DNA of 64,000 nucleotides from Mytilisepta virgata (lineage: Eukaryota; Mollusca; Bivalvia; Mytilida; Mytilidae), in NCBI GenBank assembly GCA_028015205.1, contig CM051520.1:33161528-33225527 (forward strand), in the 5' to 3' direction. Position numbers and translations under genes: made by a program. The notes under the pieces were generated by a model. It was not told the DNA's origin, made no database searches, and worked only from the letters and a program-made list of their open reading frames with translations. This document shows, piece after piece, positions 24,801-36,570 of this stretch (positions are counted from its first letter, which is position 1; every line of letters begins with the position of its first letter).

Positions 24801-27800
24801 TTTTGAGTAAAATCCAACACACAGTGTAGTTTGTCATCACTGAGTTTGATGATCTGTTTTGGGGTATTTTGAGAGAAAAACAGAAAATAACCACTCAGTT
24901 CACAGTCCTTCCCATTGCCCAACTATGAAATTTATTTCCGGTCTTCATTTCTGGCTGTCAATCATTTCAACGGGTACATGTCAAAACACTATATTCTTTA
25001 CACTTCCAATTTGAATTCAGATAAACCATAGTAAAAAAAAGTTTCATCTGTGATTTGGGCCCAACCTGTCCTTTATGAATTCTCACAAACAAATATTCCC
25101 TTTCGTTAATCAAATACAATCCATTTCTGCACCTGGAGAAATCGGCACCTGCTCATTTCGGGACTGGTCAAATCAGTACCTGGTTAAATCGGCAGCACTG
25201 CAGAGTCATATTGGCACCTATTGCAGATCTGTTTTGGGGTATTTTTGTGTGCCAAAAAAAATGGCTGTACGTCAGATTAAAAACAAACGGGTCAAAAAGG
25301 TTCTTAAAAATAGACATTCTAACTTTGTGACCGCGATTTTGCAGGTGTAATCTAGTGTATAAAAAAGAAAAACATTTATATGGTTAAATGTCAAAGAGCA
25401 AACTTCCAATTTCAAAAGCAAAGTCATCAAAAATAGACATCTAGAATTATCCAAACGATCTGCAATGAATCAAGATTTACTGAAGTTTTAAATTACCTCC
25501 CCTTTGTAACCTGGAAAATATGTCAGCACCTTTTCAGTTGAATTTCATCTATCTTAAAAATGTTTGCAGTCATTGCTTTGTTGTACAAACTAAGTAAAAT
25601 ACCAGCTAATTTTTTACCTTGCTACAATCTGTCAAATTCAACATTCTGCAATTTGGCCCAATTTTCTGAAAACACTGAAATATACATATATTTCCTTTTA
25701 ACTAAATTTCAGAACTCTTAATTTCACTACTAAATTTTAAAATGGGGGTTAAGAAGTATGACAATAGTATCTTAATTAAATGAAGTACAGTAACACTTTT
25801 CTGTCCATCTCTGTTTCCACTGACATTATGTTATAACAATAAATCTGCTTTCATGTCTTATATCTCAACAGTTATAATTTGTATGAAATACAGGTATTGG
25901 ATTGCCACATGTATGCACAGAGAAAAATATAAACATTACCTACAATAACTATTTGGGGCAACCAATTTTACAGTTTCTGGTTTTTTAATGCAATTTTCCT
26001 CATCCCTTAACTTGGCAGAATCATGACATGCAATTTTTTAAAAGTGATGGAAGAAGCTGGGGTACCCAGAGACAATAATATACCTTTGACAAAACAAATT
26101 TTCAATCCTTTCCAATTAAGACTGGAAGCAAACACACCTTGACATGCACAAGGTTCAAGCTCACAACCTTTTCTGTAATTTAAAACTGCCCTGTATAAGA
26201 CTCTCAAGATAAAGAACAGCAACTAAGCCTTGGTTTCCTGCTTTTTGTGTTATGTTCATTATCACACAGATATTAGTTTCTTGTACATGTAAATTCACTC
26301 TACTATTGGGTTTTAATTTTATTTGAATAGGAAAGAACACATACATTGCCTGATATGCTAGAGTTGCCTTGTATATTGAGACGTTCTATATTCTGACAAT
26401 TCTCAAACAACCACTGCAATCTAAAATCAACAAACAACAACAATTTATCATTCATGAAATTAGAAGTGGTATTTAGATACAGTAATTATGATTTTTGTTT
26501 TTGATTCAATAAAAAGTAATCAACATGCTCTCCATTTGATAGTGTTGATTGCTACAATGCATGTCATTACTGACCTTACCTGTTATCTGTTTGTTGTTTA
26601 TTTGGGGTTTGAAATCTAAAGTACTTGTTCGATTTGAATTACAAATTTAGCATGAATTTTACAAATGAGCAATTTGATGTCAGAAGCTCTAAAATTAAAT
26701 TACATGTAGTTCTGGAGTGAAAACGTCATAACTGTCCTTACAGGTTAAAATATCAATACATGTATATTCCTGGAAATTTTCTTTTTTGAATAAACAAAAA
26801 AATTACTCACCCCTTTTCATTCACATGAAAGCATCTCTGAAGACAAACTGACTGAAAAATTAATAACACTGATATAATCATTCAAATACAAATCTATAAC
26901 AAAGAGATGTCTCCAGTTACAAAACATTGGGAGATATTTAAACAGTCTAGTCTATTTCTGTGCAAAAATTCAACAGGCATTTCATAAAATCTGCTACTTG
27001 ATCTTAAGTTATACACATAGTTCTTTCAATTGACATTTTTTTCAGGAATACTTTACACTTTTTTAGTAGTTGCTGTTGATGTTTTTTTTTTGTTCTCACT
27101 TTATGATGTGATATTTTGATATGTCTTATAACAGCAATTAAAGCTCTGATCACTAGCTGTTAGTACTGTATTCCGCACAGCATGAATTCCTTTGCCATGT
27201 TAGAAAACCCCAAATCAATCTTCTACCGGAGTATAAAAAGACCAGTGCCTTGAATTCCACTTTCTAAATGTTAATAATTTTCATTATCCATCAAATACTA
27301 TTTATTACTAACCTTTAACTTTGTACATTTTCTTGCTAAAGTTCTTAAAGATATATCTGTGACTGCCATTCCAGACAGGTCTAGAATCTGTAAATTAGGA
27401 CACTGCTCAGCTATACATGGAAATAAAAATATGCAAAATATTAATAAAGTACATTCTCTATCAGAAGTGTTTTTAAAAGACAGTTCACTTCAACATCAGA
27501 TGTCTGTTACAAAAATCAGTGCAATGATGTTACAAATATATTTTCCAATGGAGTTATATAAAATTGTGAAAGTAAATGTGATGATTATATGCTCCCAGAT
27601 GAATTTTACATGACAGGGTTAAATTAAATTATCACTGATTTATCTAAATCTTTAGATTATATATGAGCACTGACAAACAGCAACATAGTTAACTTTGTAG
27701 TAAATACAGGAAACTGAACTGAATCATTTACGTACCTATAATATCCATTGACATGTCGGTAAGTAGTCTTGGTGATCCTGACACATCTAACTTTCTGAGG

Positions 27801-30800
27801 TAGATACCACCTCTTACCAATAGTGAGCACAATTTAGTATCAGTCAAACCTGAATATGTAAAAAAAAATTTGGTCTCTGTTGAGAAGTTCTATGATGACA
27901 AAATAAATGAGCAAAAGATATTCTCTAATCATTTCAGTTAGTACCCAAGGTCACTTTTGAATTGGGTTAAAATACATGTATCATATTATTCCACTATATA
28001 TATATTAATTCATAGCTATGTACGTATTTCTTTGGTTGAGATTCTCCCACGTGATATTGAACAAAACATCGTGTTTCCCTCTCAGATTTGTGTTTCACCA
28101 TCACATCCCAGTCATTCGAAATATACTAGGGATAGTGGAATAAATCATTAATTTCCCTTGCATTTGTGAAATATGAAGATTTGTTCACCCTCGAAAAGTC
28201 ATGTTTCACTCGGGCAAGCCCTCGAGAAACATGACTTTCCTCGGGTGAACAAATCTTCATATTTCACTAATGCAAGGGAAATAAATGTATATTATTGAGT
28301 GCTGTTAGAAAATAACAAAAGAGCAACATTTATTTATATGACAAATTTTCATTCAACCGCAAAAATAAATGAATTCAATATTTTGATCAAAACATACCAT
28401 CAAATCTTTTAAATATAGACTGGAAATTGATTGCCTCCTGTCTGTGCCAAGTTTGTTTTGCTAAACTGTTCCATCTCTTACACACCCGTTCTAACAACAT
28501 TCTTTGTCTCCATGGTAACATAGACATGATCAAGATCAATGTATCATCACAGAGTTTATTTATATGGCATTCACCAAGACTTTCTGAAGTATCATTGCAT
28601 TCAATACTACTCTTTTCATTGACACTGCTTATTTGCCAGTTTTCTACATTTTCTGTCTAAGAATAAAACATATTTTCTTATTGTTTGAATCAAGAATAAG
28701 ACATTACATCTTCTGTGTAAAAGAGAAATCAAATTTGAAATCTGGTATCTAAAACTGATTACTGATTTGATATCATTTGTCTGAACAAGAAATCTTAATT
28801 TAATGGTTATATGTTATCTCAAATAGAATTCAAAATTTTTAGTTTCAGTCTGAAATAAAAGCCGTGCTCAACATTTTCTGTAAAAAAAAAAGTCAATTTC
28901 CGTAAAAATAATTTTCATTCAAATCTGTATGATACATGTATGTTCCAGTCAGATTTGAAATTTGAAATAGGACAAAAGAATTTTAAAAGCTGATACCACA
29001 TGATAAACCATTAGTACTAGTGAGAATTAGATCTGAATCACACTTCTTAGATAATTGAGCATATTCCGTGTGACTTTATTTGACAGTGTTGCCCGAGGTT
29101 GAGTTACAAGTATAAATATCCAATAGAACATTCTTGTTCTCATGATTTCACACCCACTTGTCTCTCTAATTCATAACAATTTGTTAGGGTTAAATTTAAA
29201 ATATATGCTAAGTAATGTCAAATTTTGGGAATGTAGTTTGATGAAATAGTTCCAGATTTAATTGTTTATACATGAATGAACCATCTTTATGGTTGGAAAA
29301 TCTGTTTTGAACAAATATTGGCAATAAAAGAGATTGAAAAACTCGATTTAATAAAATAGATTGAAAAAGTGGATTTAAGCAGATATACAGTTACTTTGTC
29401 TATGATTAACTATAAAGGAAACATACAATAAGAACAAAACATTATATCACTTAACATTCCAGGATTTTTTTCATAAAACAAAATAAACCTGCCAATTTAA
29501 CATTAGGGATTCTTATGTATGAGAGAGGTAAGCAAGCATGATTGATGTTAGAACCAATTGCTATCCCACAGATATGATAAACTCCAGCTTTTGTCATGTT
29601 CTATACGTACCAGATCATTATTTATCTGCTTATCCCACACTGTACCCTCTGTATGTTTCACCCTAGTAGATTCTTCAGCACACGAAACTCTCATCAATCT
29701 GACAAAATAAGTTTAATTTTTGCAAATCATTCTTTTCATACCCTAAAGTTCTTTGATGAATATTTTTTTTTAGGATGGTCATGGGGCTCAAGATATTTTG
29801 AAATGTAAGGTAAGGTACTTAGGGAAAAGTAAAACAATTCCTGCCAACAGTATTTCTCATGTTTCTTTCATGTAATTATGGATTATTTGGTCAAGGAGGC
29901 AATACATGTATTTCAATAGAAGCCAAATTATTTTGAATAATTAAAAAATGTAATGGACAACTCCAAATTCAAAAACCAAAATTCCATAATTAAAGGAAAT
30001 TAAAATTATCACTGTGTATGTATATTTTATTTCCCACAAAACTTCACTTAAAAAATAAGTAATTTTTTACCTTTATGAAACCAAATGTTATTCATTTCAG
30101 CAAAAAATACATATGTTTTCTAATATCTGACTGATCTAAATGTTAATGGATTTTTGTATAATGTCTCGTAAAAAGAAATGATGAAGCAATCAGAGTTACC
30201 TCCCATCTAACATGAGCTCATCTTCTGAAGCATCTAAGGCTTTTTCTACATCATTTGTAGACTGGAACGTTATAAATGCTATCCTACAAAATAAAATGGT
30301 TTTAAACATGCTGTTAATTTTCAAGTGAATAACAAAATCTCTACAAATTATTTTTTATCATCAGCACAATACTGAAGTTCTTATATGCTTCATTATTTAC
30401 AATATATACAGTGTAGATTACTACAATCCACAATTTCTAGTGAAAACCTCTTTTACTTTATTCTGGATTAAAACAACATGCATTACAAACTGTTTTTTAG
30501 TCCTAGATTATCATCCTTGGCTGCCAATAATACACACAAACAAATATCAAATCTATTGCTTTTGGCTGTTTTATTGGATTTCAAAAAAAATCTCATAACA
30601 TATAACAAATCAAGAAAAAAAAAATTCAATTGTGCTACCAAAGATAAAGTTTCAAAATATTTGGAAACTTATTTTTATTTATGGTGTAACATTTATTTTT
30701 TACTTACCCTTTTGGTCTTTTAAGTATGTGATCTTTTACCAAATAACAATATTCCACTTTGCCAAACTTTGAGAAAAATTTGGTCAATCTTTTCTGGGTT

Positions 30801-32101
30801 ATCTAAAATAATTATAATGAATTGTACTCAGTGACATATTATTTAAACAAGTCTAGATCTTGTGTAATTTTGTAAGCATTTTCTTTAACTAGAACAATAA
30901 TCGGTGTCAGTAGTTCATTTGAAAATTAATATGCAATGTTTTCAATGTTAGTATTCAAGCTAGTTTTTGATGAATTTTTGTCTAAACTTGACACAAGACC
31001 GTCAAATTATAAATAAAACAATATTTCTAAAATAATGCATTCAGTTTAATGATCATATACATTGATTTTGTTTAATATGTTAAATGCAAGATATTTTGCA
31101 GGTCTGAGTGATACAGTATAATCCTTCAACTTGTTTCATTATTATTACAGTCCATATCATATACAAACTGAATAAACATAATGATGTCCTAAGTAATACA
31201 GATAAGGGTACAACCAAATTTAGACAGGTGTTAGACAGTTACAACATAAATATATGTATATGTATGTAGAAATACATGTATTATATGCACCTATCAACAC
31301 TTTCTGGAATCTGGTTAGATTTTCCCAAAAAACTGGTTGCCATTGCCTTGATTGGTAATATAAAGGATATAATTATTTTTGTTTTTAGGGTGATCAAGTG
31401 TAAATGTAAGCAACTGCACCCTCTCTTATTTCCAGAAATGATTGGGAATTCCCAAAAAAATATTTTGGGGTTGTATGGTCTATATATTTACTCTAAAAGT
31501 ACTGCCTACATGATAAATGAAGATTTGTTCACCAAGGTCATCTCCACAGAAGGCACAAGATAAACATATGACCAAAATTTTTTTTTTTATTAAGGTATCC
31601 GGACCATAATAGATCATGATCGAAAATTGTATCTCTTTTTGACCGTGAATGGCTGAACCAAACAATTTAAAGCTGGAATTTTGTATATATATTTTTCTCA
31701 AGTTGAAACACACTTTGTTGCTTATATGCAGAGTCTGTAAAAATAAGTTAGTTATATTGGCATTTCCGAAGTTTGCCGATAATTACCGAGGTCATTTCAA
31801 TTGCGTTGTATGGAACATCCGGGACTTTTGAATAATCACGTGGTCATTTATGGTCCGGATACCTTAAAATTTTTAGCTCATTTTGGATATTAAAATAGCA
31901 TTAGATATAAAGAATGGCAGTTTTTCATAAATCATGGGAAACCTGATGTTGGCAGAATATTTTTTTGTTCATAATTTACAATTACACAATCCATACCCTG
32001 TAACTTATGTTTCCAACAAATATCTTCCGACTTAAATTAAATCTGTCATGTTGTACCACTGAACAAGCATTCTGAGTATTTACATGTATATCATCTTCCA
32101 T
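12893..32101 (-). CDS. RRM / F-box / leucine-rich-repeat protein, 646 residues, 19 exons
   Basis: Coding exons from 5' to 3' on the minus strand: 32101-31997, 30802-30708, 30283-30200, 29698-29611, 28656-28398, 27849-27736, 27410-27313, 26851-26811, 26422-26347, 25674-25618, 24076-23966, 22995-22947, 21586-21543, 20867-20809, 20339-20234, 19829-19742, 18950-18804, 14366-14250, 13095-12893. All borders are GT-AG and all phases close. The start ATG has A at -3 and G at +4; its exon begins at an acceptor after 32124, so an upstream exon is implied. Residues ~25-100 form an RRM (RNP2 IFVGNI at 27-32; RNP1 KGIAFITF near 66-73). Residues ~156-200 form an F-box (LPWRQRMLLERVCKRWNSLA). About 210-560 are Cys-containing LRRs with units like LDISGC and LDVSGC. 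The last 66 residues are acidic. F-box proteins recruit substrates to SCF ubiquitin ligases; with an RRM, a link between RNA binding and protein turnover is inferred. C. elegans EEED8.10 may be comparable, from memory. Confidence 0.88.
13221..13494. mobile_element. TTAA-flanked MITE (piggyBac-like), copy 1
   Basis: TTAA at 13221-13224 and 13491-13494 flank a 266-bp core with terminal inverted repeats GGTATCCGGACCATAA and TTATGGTCCGGATACC (one end has an extra mismatch). Duplicated TTAA is the hallmark of piggyBac-type insertion. A second, inverted copy is at 31590-31867. It lies in the last intron of the RRM/F-box/LRR gene and has no coding capacity. Confidence 0.85.
14529..15328 (+). mobile_element. 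Tandem-cored element, AGAGGCTC...GTGAGCTAA type, copy 1
   Basis: The left end AGAGGCTCCATGGAGCCTG is a perfect small hairpin, followed by AATCACTCACCTGG. The right end is GCAGGTGAGCTAA. Inside are about four diverged units of ~185 bp with GGCTGTGG(T/C)GGCCATCTTGAA and AACATTTCAATTGGCTT. Non-coding; abuts copy 2. Confidence 0.75.
15329..16822 (+). mobile_element. Tandem-cored element, same end type, copy 2
   Basis: The left end AGAGGCTCAGTGGGCTGAGC is a hairpin; the right end is AAGGTGAGCTAAAA after a block with ACGGACGGACAACGGACGCC. Between them are about seven units of ~190 bp, each carrying CCTTCCATAGATGCTCCATA, ATCAGTTCATTTGGCTTTAC and GGCCATTTTGTTTCA. ORFs through the units are repeat artefacts. 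It is in the intron between coding exons 14250-14366 and 18804-18950. Confidence 0.82.
17303..18322 (-). mobile_element. Tandem-cored element, same end type, copy 3 (inverted)
   Basis: It reads in reverse: TTTAGCTCACCTGGCCAAAG, then ~166-bp units with ACAGGAATGATGTATGGAAG and TTGGACCCTATGGGAAAACA, then the hairpin GCTCAGCCCACTGAGC and CTCTAGTT. The first two units are nearly identical, which indicates recent unit amplification. Its ends match copies 1 and 2 although the core sequence differs. Confidence 0.82.
20902..21300. mobile_element. Possible DNA-transposon remnant with CCGTATTTTTCG ends
   Basis: ACCGTATTTTTCGTAGTATT at 20902 is echoed in inverted form by ATGCGAAAAATATC near 21268-21281. 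The first end resembles a widespread animal DNA-transposon terminus that I know only from memory. The interior is A+T-rich. Weak support. Confidence 0.3.
22243..22820 (+). mobile_element. Tandem-cored element, AGAGGCTC type, copy 4, shortened
   Basis: It starts CTAGAGGCTTCCAGGAGCCT then GTATCACTCACCTGG. It has two units with AAGAGGACCACCTAAG and CCAATTGGC, and ends with GATGCCAAGTGATAACAATA and AGCTCACATAGCCCTT. Two or three units only, in an intron of the RRM/F-box/LRR gene. Confidence 0.7.
23160..23405 (+). mobile_element. Decayed tRNA-SINE copy
   Basis: AGTTCATGAATTCAAATCAAGG (B-box region), GGATTCCCAATTTTCTTGCC, GGTGGTTCTTTCCAAG and AAAAATGGCCACTACGAAAT follow the order of the SINE at 1150-1416, ending AGTGGCATAAAACCCCAATC. 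Heavily substituted, therefore older than the four fresh copies. Confidence 0.6.
23622..23905. mobile_element. Dispersed element, ACAAGATGTACTGTGAGCAA type
   Basis: The stretch from ACAAGATGTACTGTGAGCAA through GTCGCCTTGGTCCGAAAACA to GACAGACGGACGCATGCCCG and GTAGTGGGGATGTAACAAAG has the make-up of the tandem-cored families seen elsewhere (a GACGGACG block near the end). I recall similar sequence as repetitive in bivalves. There is one copy in this window. Confidence 0.45.
28151..28282. mobile_element. Fold-back element, 132 bp
   Basis: ATTTCCCTTGCATTTGTGAA at the left mirrors TTCACTAATGCAAGGGAAAT at the right. The arms extend through GATTTGTTCACC and AAGTCATGTTTC, so nearly the whole element is one hairpin. 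It lies just downstream of the F-box exon (28398-28656), in the intron. Confidence 0.8.
31590..31867. mobile_element. TTAA-flanked MITE (piggyBac-like), copy 2 (inverted)
   Basis: A 270-bp core between TTAA at 31590-31593 and 31864-31867 has the same terminal repeats as the copy at 13221-13494. Its interior is the reverse complement of that copy. It sits in the first coding intron of the RRM/F-box/LRR gene. The short ORFs on both strands are repeat artefacts. Confidence 0.87.
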
Positions 32102-32539
32102 TATTCTGTCACAAGGTATGACAACTGAAATAGAAAAAAATATTTTCTTTGATTTATTTAAGGTTCATCATAAACGGAATAATCAAATACTAAAATTAGC
32201 CCTCTTATATCTATGTGATGTAAATACAGTCTAACATATTTGTGTTGAACACTCTTTACACGAATAGCATGGATATGTGGAAATTTTGACTATTATTTCC
32301 AAATAACTTTGACACTGTTTATCGGTTGTGTTGAACTATTTCTATTGTCTTAAACTTGATAAATCATAACATTTTACTATTCAGAAGTCAAACATGATAG
32401 CTGCCGTAACAGATGTATTTTTGGTTTCATATAATGTAACTTCTAGCTTACTTTAAAGTCATTTATTTTAATGGTTATTTCCAAACATCATTGACATTAT
32501 TTTAAGTTCTTTGTTTCTTCACAGTTTTTCCACTATGAT

Positions 32540-32800
32540 GTTAAAGAAATATCCCTAGAACAAGATGTTTCTGCACCTTATGTAATACAGGACAAATTGA
32601 AGATGAGACCCATTTCTTTCTGTACTGTCCAACCTACAACCTCCCATGAATTTAAAAAAAAAGATTAAAACTTTGCAGCAACAATTTTGATACATTAACA
32701 GAGATTAATTTAGCTATCCCCTCGAATAGCAGCTCTTTAACTACAATTAAAGCTTTTGTTGATTATATAAAGAAATGTATACTATATAAACAAAATGTTA
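32540..32800 (+). pseudogene. LINE 3' ORF remnant (C-terminal zinc-knuckle region)
   Basis: Translation from about 32554 reads RTRCFCTLCNTGQIEDETHF then FLYCPTYN before a stop. This is the Cys-x2-Cys ... His-x4-Cys motif found at the C-terminus of many non-LTR retrotransposon ORF2 proteins. The downstream frame is broken by stops and an A-run. Only this tail is visible, so the clade is not assigned. It lies upstream of the RRM/F-box/LRR start. Confidence 0.6.
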
Positions 32801-32968
32801 ATACTTAGTTTTCCCTTAGCTTAAATATTATTAACAGGACTCCTGACAATAATGTTTTCATAATAAATGATTCTTCATTAGAGCAAATTATTCACTTTAT
32901 ATTGTATTTTATTGTTTTTAATTGTGTCATGACCATTTACTGTAAATGTGTTAGTACAAATAAATATT

Positions 32969-33240
32969 GGGGCCTCATTGGCCCAGTGGTCTAGGTAGTT
33001 CATCATGACTACTAATGATCACTAGCCTGTCAATACTGAGGTTGTGAGTTCGAATCTCACCTGTGGTGGGGTGTGTTTGACTCCGATCTAAATTGACAAG
33101 GATTGCCAATTTTCCTGCCGAAGGTCGTGGTTCTCCCCAGGTACTCCGGCTTCCTCCATCAATAAAAACTGGCTGCCGCGAGATAGCCAAATGTGCTGAA
33201 AATGGCGTAAAGCCCCAACTAAACAAACAAACAAACAAAT
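32969..33240 (+). mobile_element. tRNA-derived SINE, copy 2
   Basis: Same head (GGTCTAGGTAGTTCATCATG, GAGTTCGAATCTCACC) and AACAAACAAACAAA tail as copy 1. An 11-base duplication AAATAAATATT flanks it at 32958-32968 and 33241-33251. The tail has lengthened by AAAC repeats. Confidence 0.88.
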
Positions 33241-33761
33241 AAATAAATATTTAGTATTTAAAAAAAAGATGTTTTTGAAAGCAATTAAAATGTGCAATAT
33301 TATGTCTGTGAATTAATCATAGATTAAAATGGAGGTAATCACTGAATTACAGATGAGTTGAAGCACTGGATAAGTCAAAGTCTACTGTAAGTCCCCTGCA
33401 CTTCGACACAACCTAGCTTTACTGTATATCTTACTGAAACAAGTGCCTTTGGGAAGGTCTCACAAGTTTGTTGAGCGTCAAAAAAATAACAAGCGTGGAC
33501 ACACTAAATGTCTCACATGAATATGCACATGGACATAGAAAATAAAGATTATCTGATACTCAACATTGTAACTCAAAAAGAGTGCACGAGAGTCATAAGA
33601 CATTTGTCTGAAAAATCTAATGCAAGTCACACAAGGCTAAACATGTGTTAAAGGTCAACTGACAAGTCTGAGCAGCATGATATATTTATTGAAACCAAAT
33701 AAGGGGGTCTACATAATATAAATTACATTTGCTGAGAAATTGACTTATTTGTGATAAAATG

Positions 33762-36087
33762 CTCCGCTGGGCGCAGCTAGATACGACCGCAAATGTCGAA
33801 CCCTGAATAGTTGGGGCAATTATGAACACAACATTCAAGCTTGATACAATACTGAATTTGGATTGTGAATAAATATTTGACACAGCATATGTTTCTGACA
33901 CAGAATGAATGTTGTCTAAGAACTTAAAAATTTTTAATTTACCTATTCAAACCATATCAGTATTATTTGTTTTTATATATAAATCAGAAATAACCAATTT
34001 AAAATTTAAAATTGGGCACACATATCAATTTCTTGCTATTGCGCAATATTGTGCAATTGAAGATTTCTTGCTATTGCACAATACTGTGCAATTGAAAATT
34101 TCTTCAAATATTTGACACATAATAGGTTTCTGACACAGAATAACTGAAATCAAATTACTTAGAATTGGTCATATGATTTCAATTTATATTCAATTTTTTG
34201 CTTCTTGTGCAATACAATATGCTGTTGAGAATTGCCCCCCCCCCACTACCTCCCCCCCAAAAAAAAAAATAATTTACCCCTTTTTTTAGCTTTTGTGCAA
34301 TACACTATGAAGTTGCACATTGACCCCCCCTCCCCCCAAAAAAAAAACAAGAAACAATAAAATATATTCTAACCCCCCCCCCCTTTTTTTGCCAAAAAAA
34401 TTTGAAATTTTCTTTTTAATCTATGAAATATGAAATGAGAAAAAAATTACCCCTCCCCAATTTCTCATTTACCCCCCCCCCCCCCCTAAATTTTGTTTTC
34501 ACCCCCCCCCCCCCCCCCCCCCCATTCTTTTATACTCTGCAACCATAACAGCCCATTTAAATACACCATAACATATTGAAATAGAAAATGACATCATAGT
34601 CATGGATGGCAAATTTAAAATATACATAATTTAAAAGCAGTTTTGATGAGATAAACAAAAAAGCTTCATCAGCACATTTTATTATGGCAAATTTCCAATG
34701 AAGTTCATTAAACTAGAGTTATTGGCAAATTTCCAATGGAATTTTTTAATAATAAAGTTTTGATAACAGGGCACACATATCAATTTCTTGCTATTGCACA
34801 ATACTGTGCAATTGAAAATTTCTTGAAATATTTGACACATAATAGGTTTCTGATACAGAATAACTGAAATAAAGAACTTAGAATTGGTCATATGATTTGA
34901 ATTTATATTCAATTTTTTGCTTCTTGTGCAATACAATATGCTGTGGAGAGTTGCCCCCCCCCCCCCAAAAAAAAAAAATTTACCCCTTTTTTAGCTTTAA
35001 TTTTGGACCCCGATTTGGACCAACTTGAAAACTGGGCCCATAATAAAAAAACTAAGCACATGTTTAGATTCAGCATATCAAAGAACCCCAAGTATTAAAT
35101 TTTTGTTAAAATCAAGCTAACTTTAATTTTGGACCCTTTGGACCTTAATGTAGACCAATTTAAAAACGGGACCAAAAATTAAGAATCTAAATGCACGGTT
35201 AGATTCGGCATATCAAAGAACCCCAATAGTTCAATTTTCGATGAAATCAAACAAAGTTTAATTTTGGACCCCGATTTGGACCAACTTAAAAACTGGGCCC
35301 ATAATAAAAAAACTAAGTACATGTTTAGATTCAGCATATCAAAGAACCCCAAGAATTCAATTTTTGTTAAAATCAAACTAAGTTTAATTTTGGACCCTTT
35401 GGACCTTAATGTAGACCAATTAGAAAACGGGACCAAAAATTAAGAATCTAAATGCATAGTTAGATTCGGCATATCGAAGAACCCCAATAGTTCAATTTTC
35501 GATGAAATCAAACAAAGTTTAATTTTGGACCCTTTTGGCCCCTAATTCCTATACTGTTGGGACCAAAACTCCAAAAATCAATCCCAACCTTCCTTTTGTG
35601 GTCATAAACCTTGTGTTTAAATTTCATAGATTTCTATTTACTTATACTAAAGTTATTGTGCAAAAACCAAGAAAATTGCTTATTTGGGCCCTTTTTTAGC
35701 CCCCTATTTCCTAAACTGTTGGGACCAAAACTCCCAAAAACAATCCCAACCTTCCTTTTGTGGTCATAAACCTTGTGTTAAAATTTCATAGATTTCTATT
35801 TACTTATACTAGAGTTATTGTGCGAAAACCAAGAAAAATGCTTATTGGGCCCCTTTTTGGCCCCTGATTCTTAAACTGTTGGGACCAAAACTCCCAAAAT
35901 CAATCCCAACCTTCCTTTTGTGGTCATAAAGCTTGTGTTTAAATTTCATAGATTTCTATTAACTAATACTAAAGTTATAGTGCGAAAACCAAATGTCTTC
36001 GGACGACGACACTGACGACGGACAACGACGACGACGACGCCGCCAACGTCATACCAATATACGACCGCAAAAATTTTGCGGTCGTAT
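33762..36087 (+). mobile_element. Large non-autonomous element with TACGACCGCAAA ends, nested
   Basis: It starts CTCCGCTGGGCGCAGCTAGA then TACGACCGCAAATGTC, and ends with the palindrome TACGACCGCAAAAATTTTGC continuing GGTCGTATA. Host-element sequence AAAATG occurs on both sides. Inside are a duplicated block (34022-34140, 34770-34880), C-runs, ~245-bp units with AATTTTGGACCCCGATTTGG, three ~178-bp units with CAATCCCAACCTTCCTTTTG, and a GACGACGAC run. No protein is encoded. The ends resemble a repeat I recall as abundant in Mytilus. Confidence 0.78.
34232..34523. repeat. Cluster of poly-C tracts
   Basis: At least five runs of 8 or more C lie here, the longest being 22 C at 34502-34523, with another run at 34955-34966. 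They are interspersed with A-runs. They sit inside the nested element 33762-36087. The complementary strand is G-rich and could form quadruplexes. Run lengths are prone to assembly error. Confidence 0.8.
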
Positions 36088-36570
36088 AAAAATGTGACAA
36101 AAAGTCACTACAGCATAAAATTGAAGCATGATGGGTGTTAGACTGACATATACTTGCCAAAAAGTATCTACAAACCATATATGGTGTGTCTAGGCATTAC
36201 AACTATAAAGAAATGAACTTAATTATGAAAATGTGACACAAGTCATTCAAGCATGAAATCTGAGGTCAAGGTTCAGTGACAGGTATCAAACTGACTTATT
36301 ACACAGCAAGAAATATCTATAGACCAAATATAGTGGGTCTAAGTACCGGTACATGTATTACATTTGTATAGAAATGGGCTTAAATGCATAAAAGTGATGC
36401 AAGTCATTCAAGTGGAAAATTGATGTGAAGGTCAGGTGAAAGATGGCAGACTGGCATATACCTAGTAAGAACTTCTGTAGACAAATACTGTGAAATTGGG
36501 TATTGCAGTTGCTGAGAAATGGACTTATTCACTTAATCATGAAAATGTGTCGCAAGTCAATCAAGCAAAA

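Noticed and set aside
25095..25210. Short TCGGCACCTGG-like repeated words
   Set aside because: Only three or four imperfect words over 100 bases; too weak to call an element.
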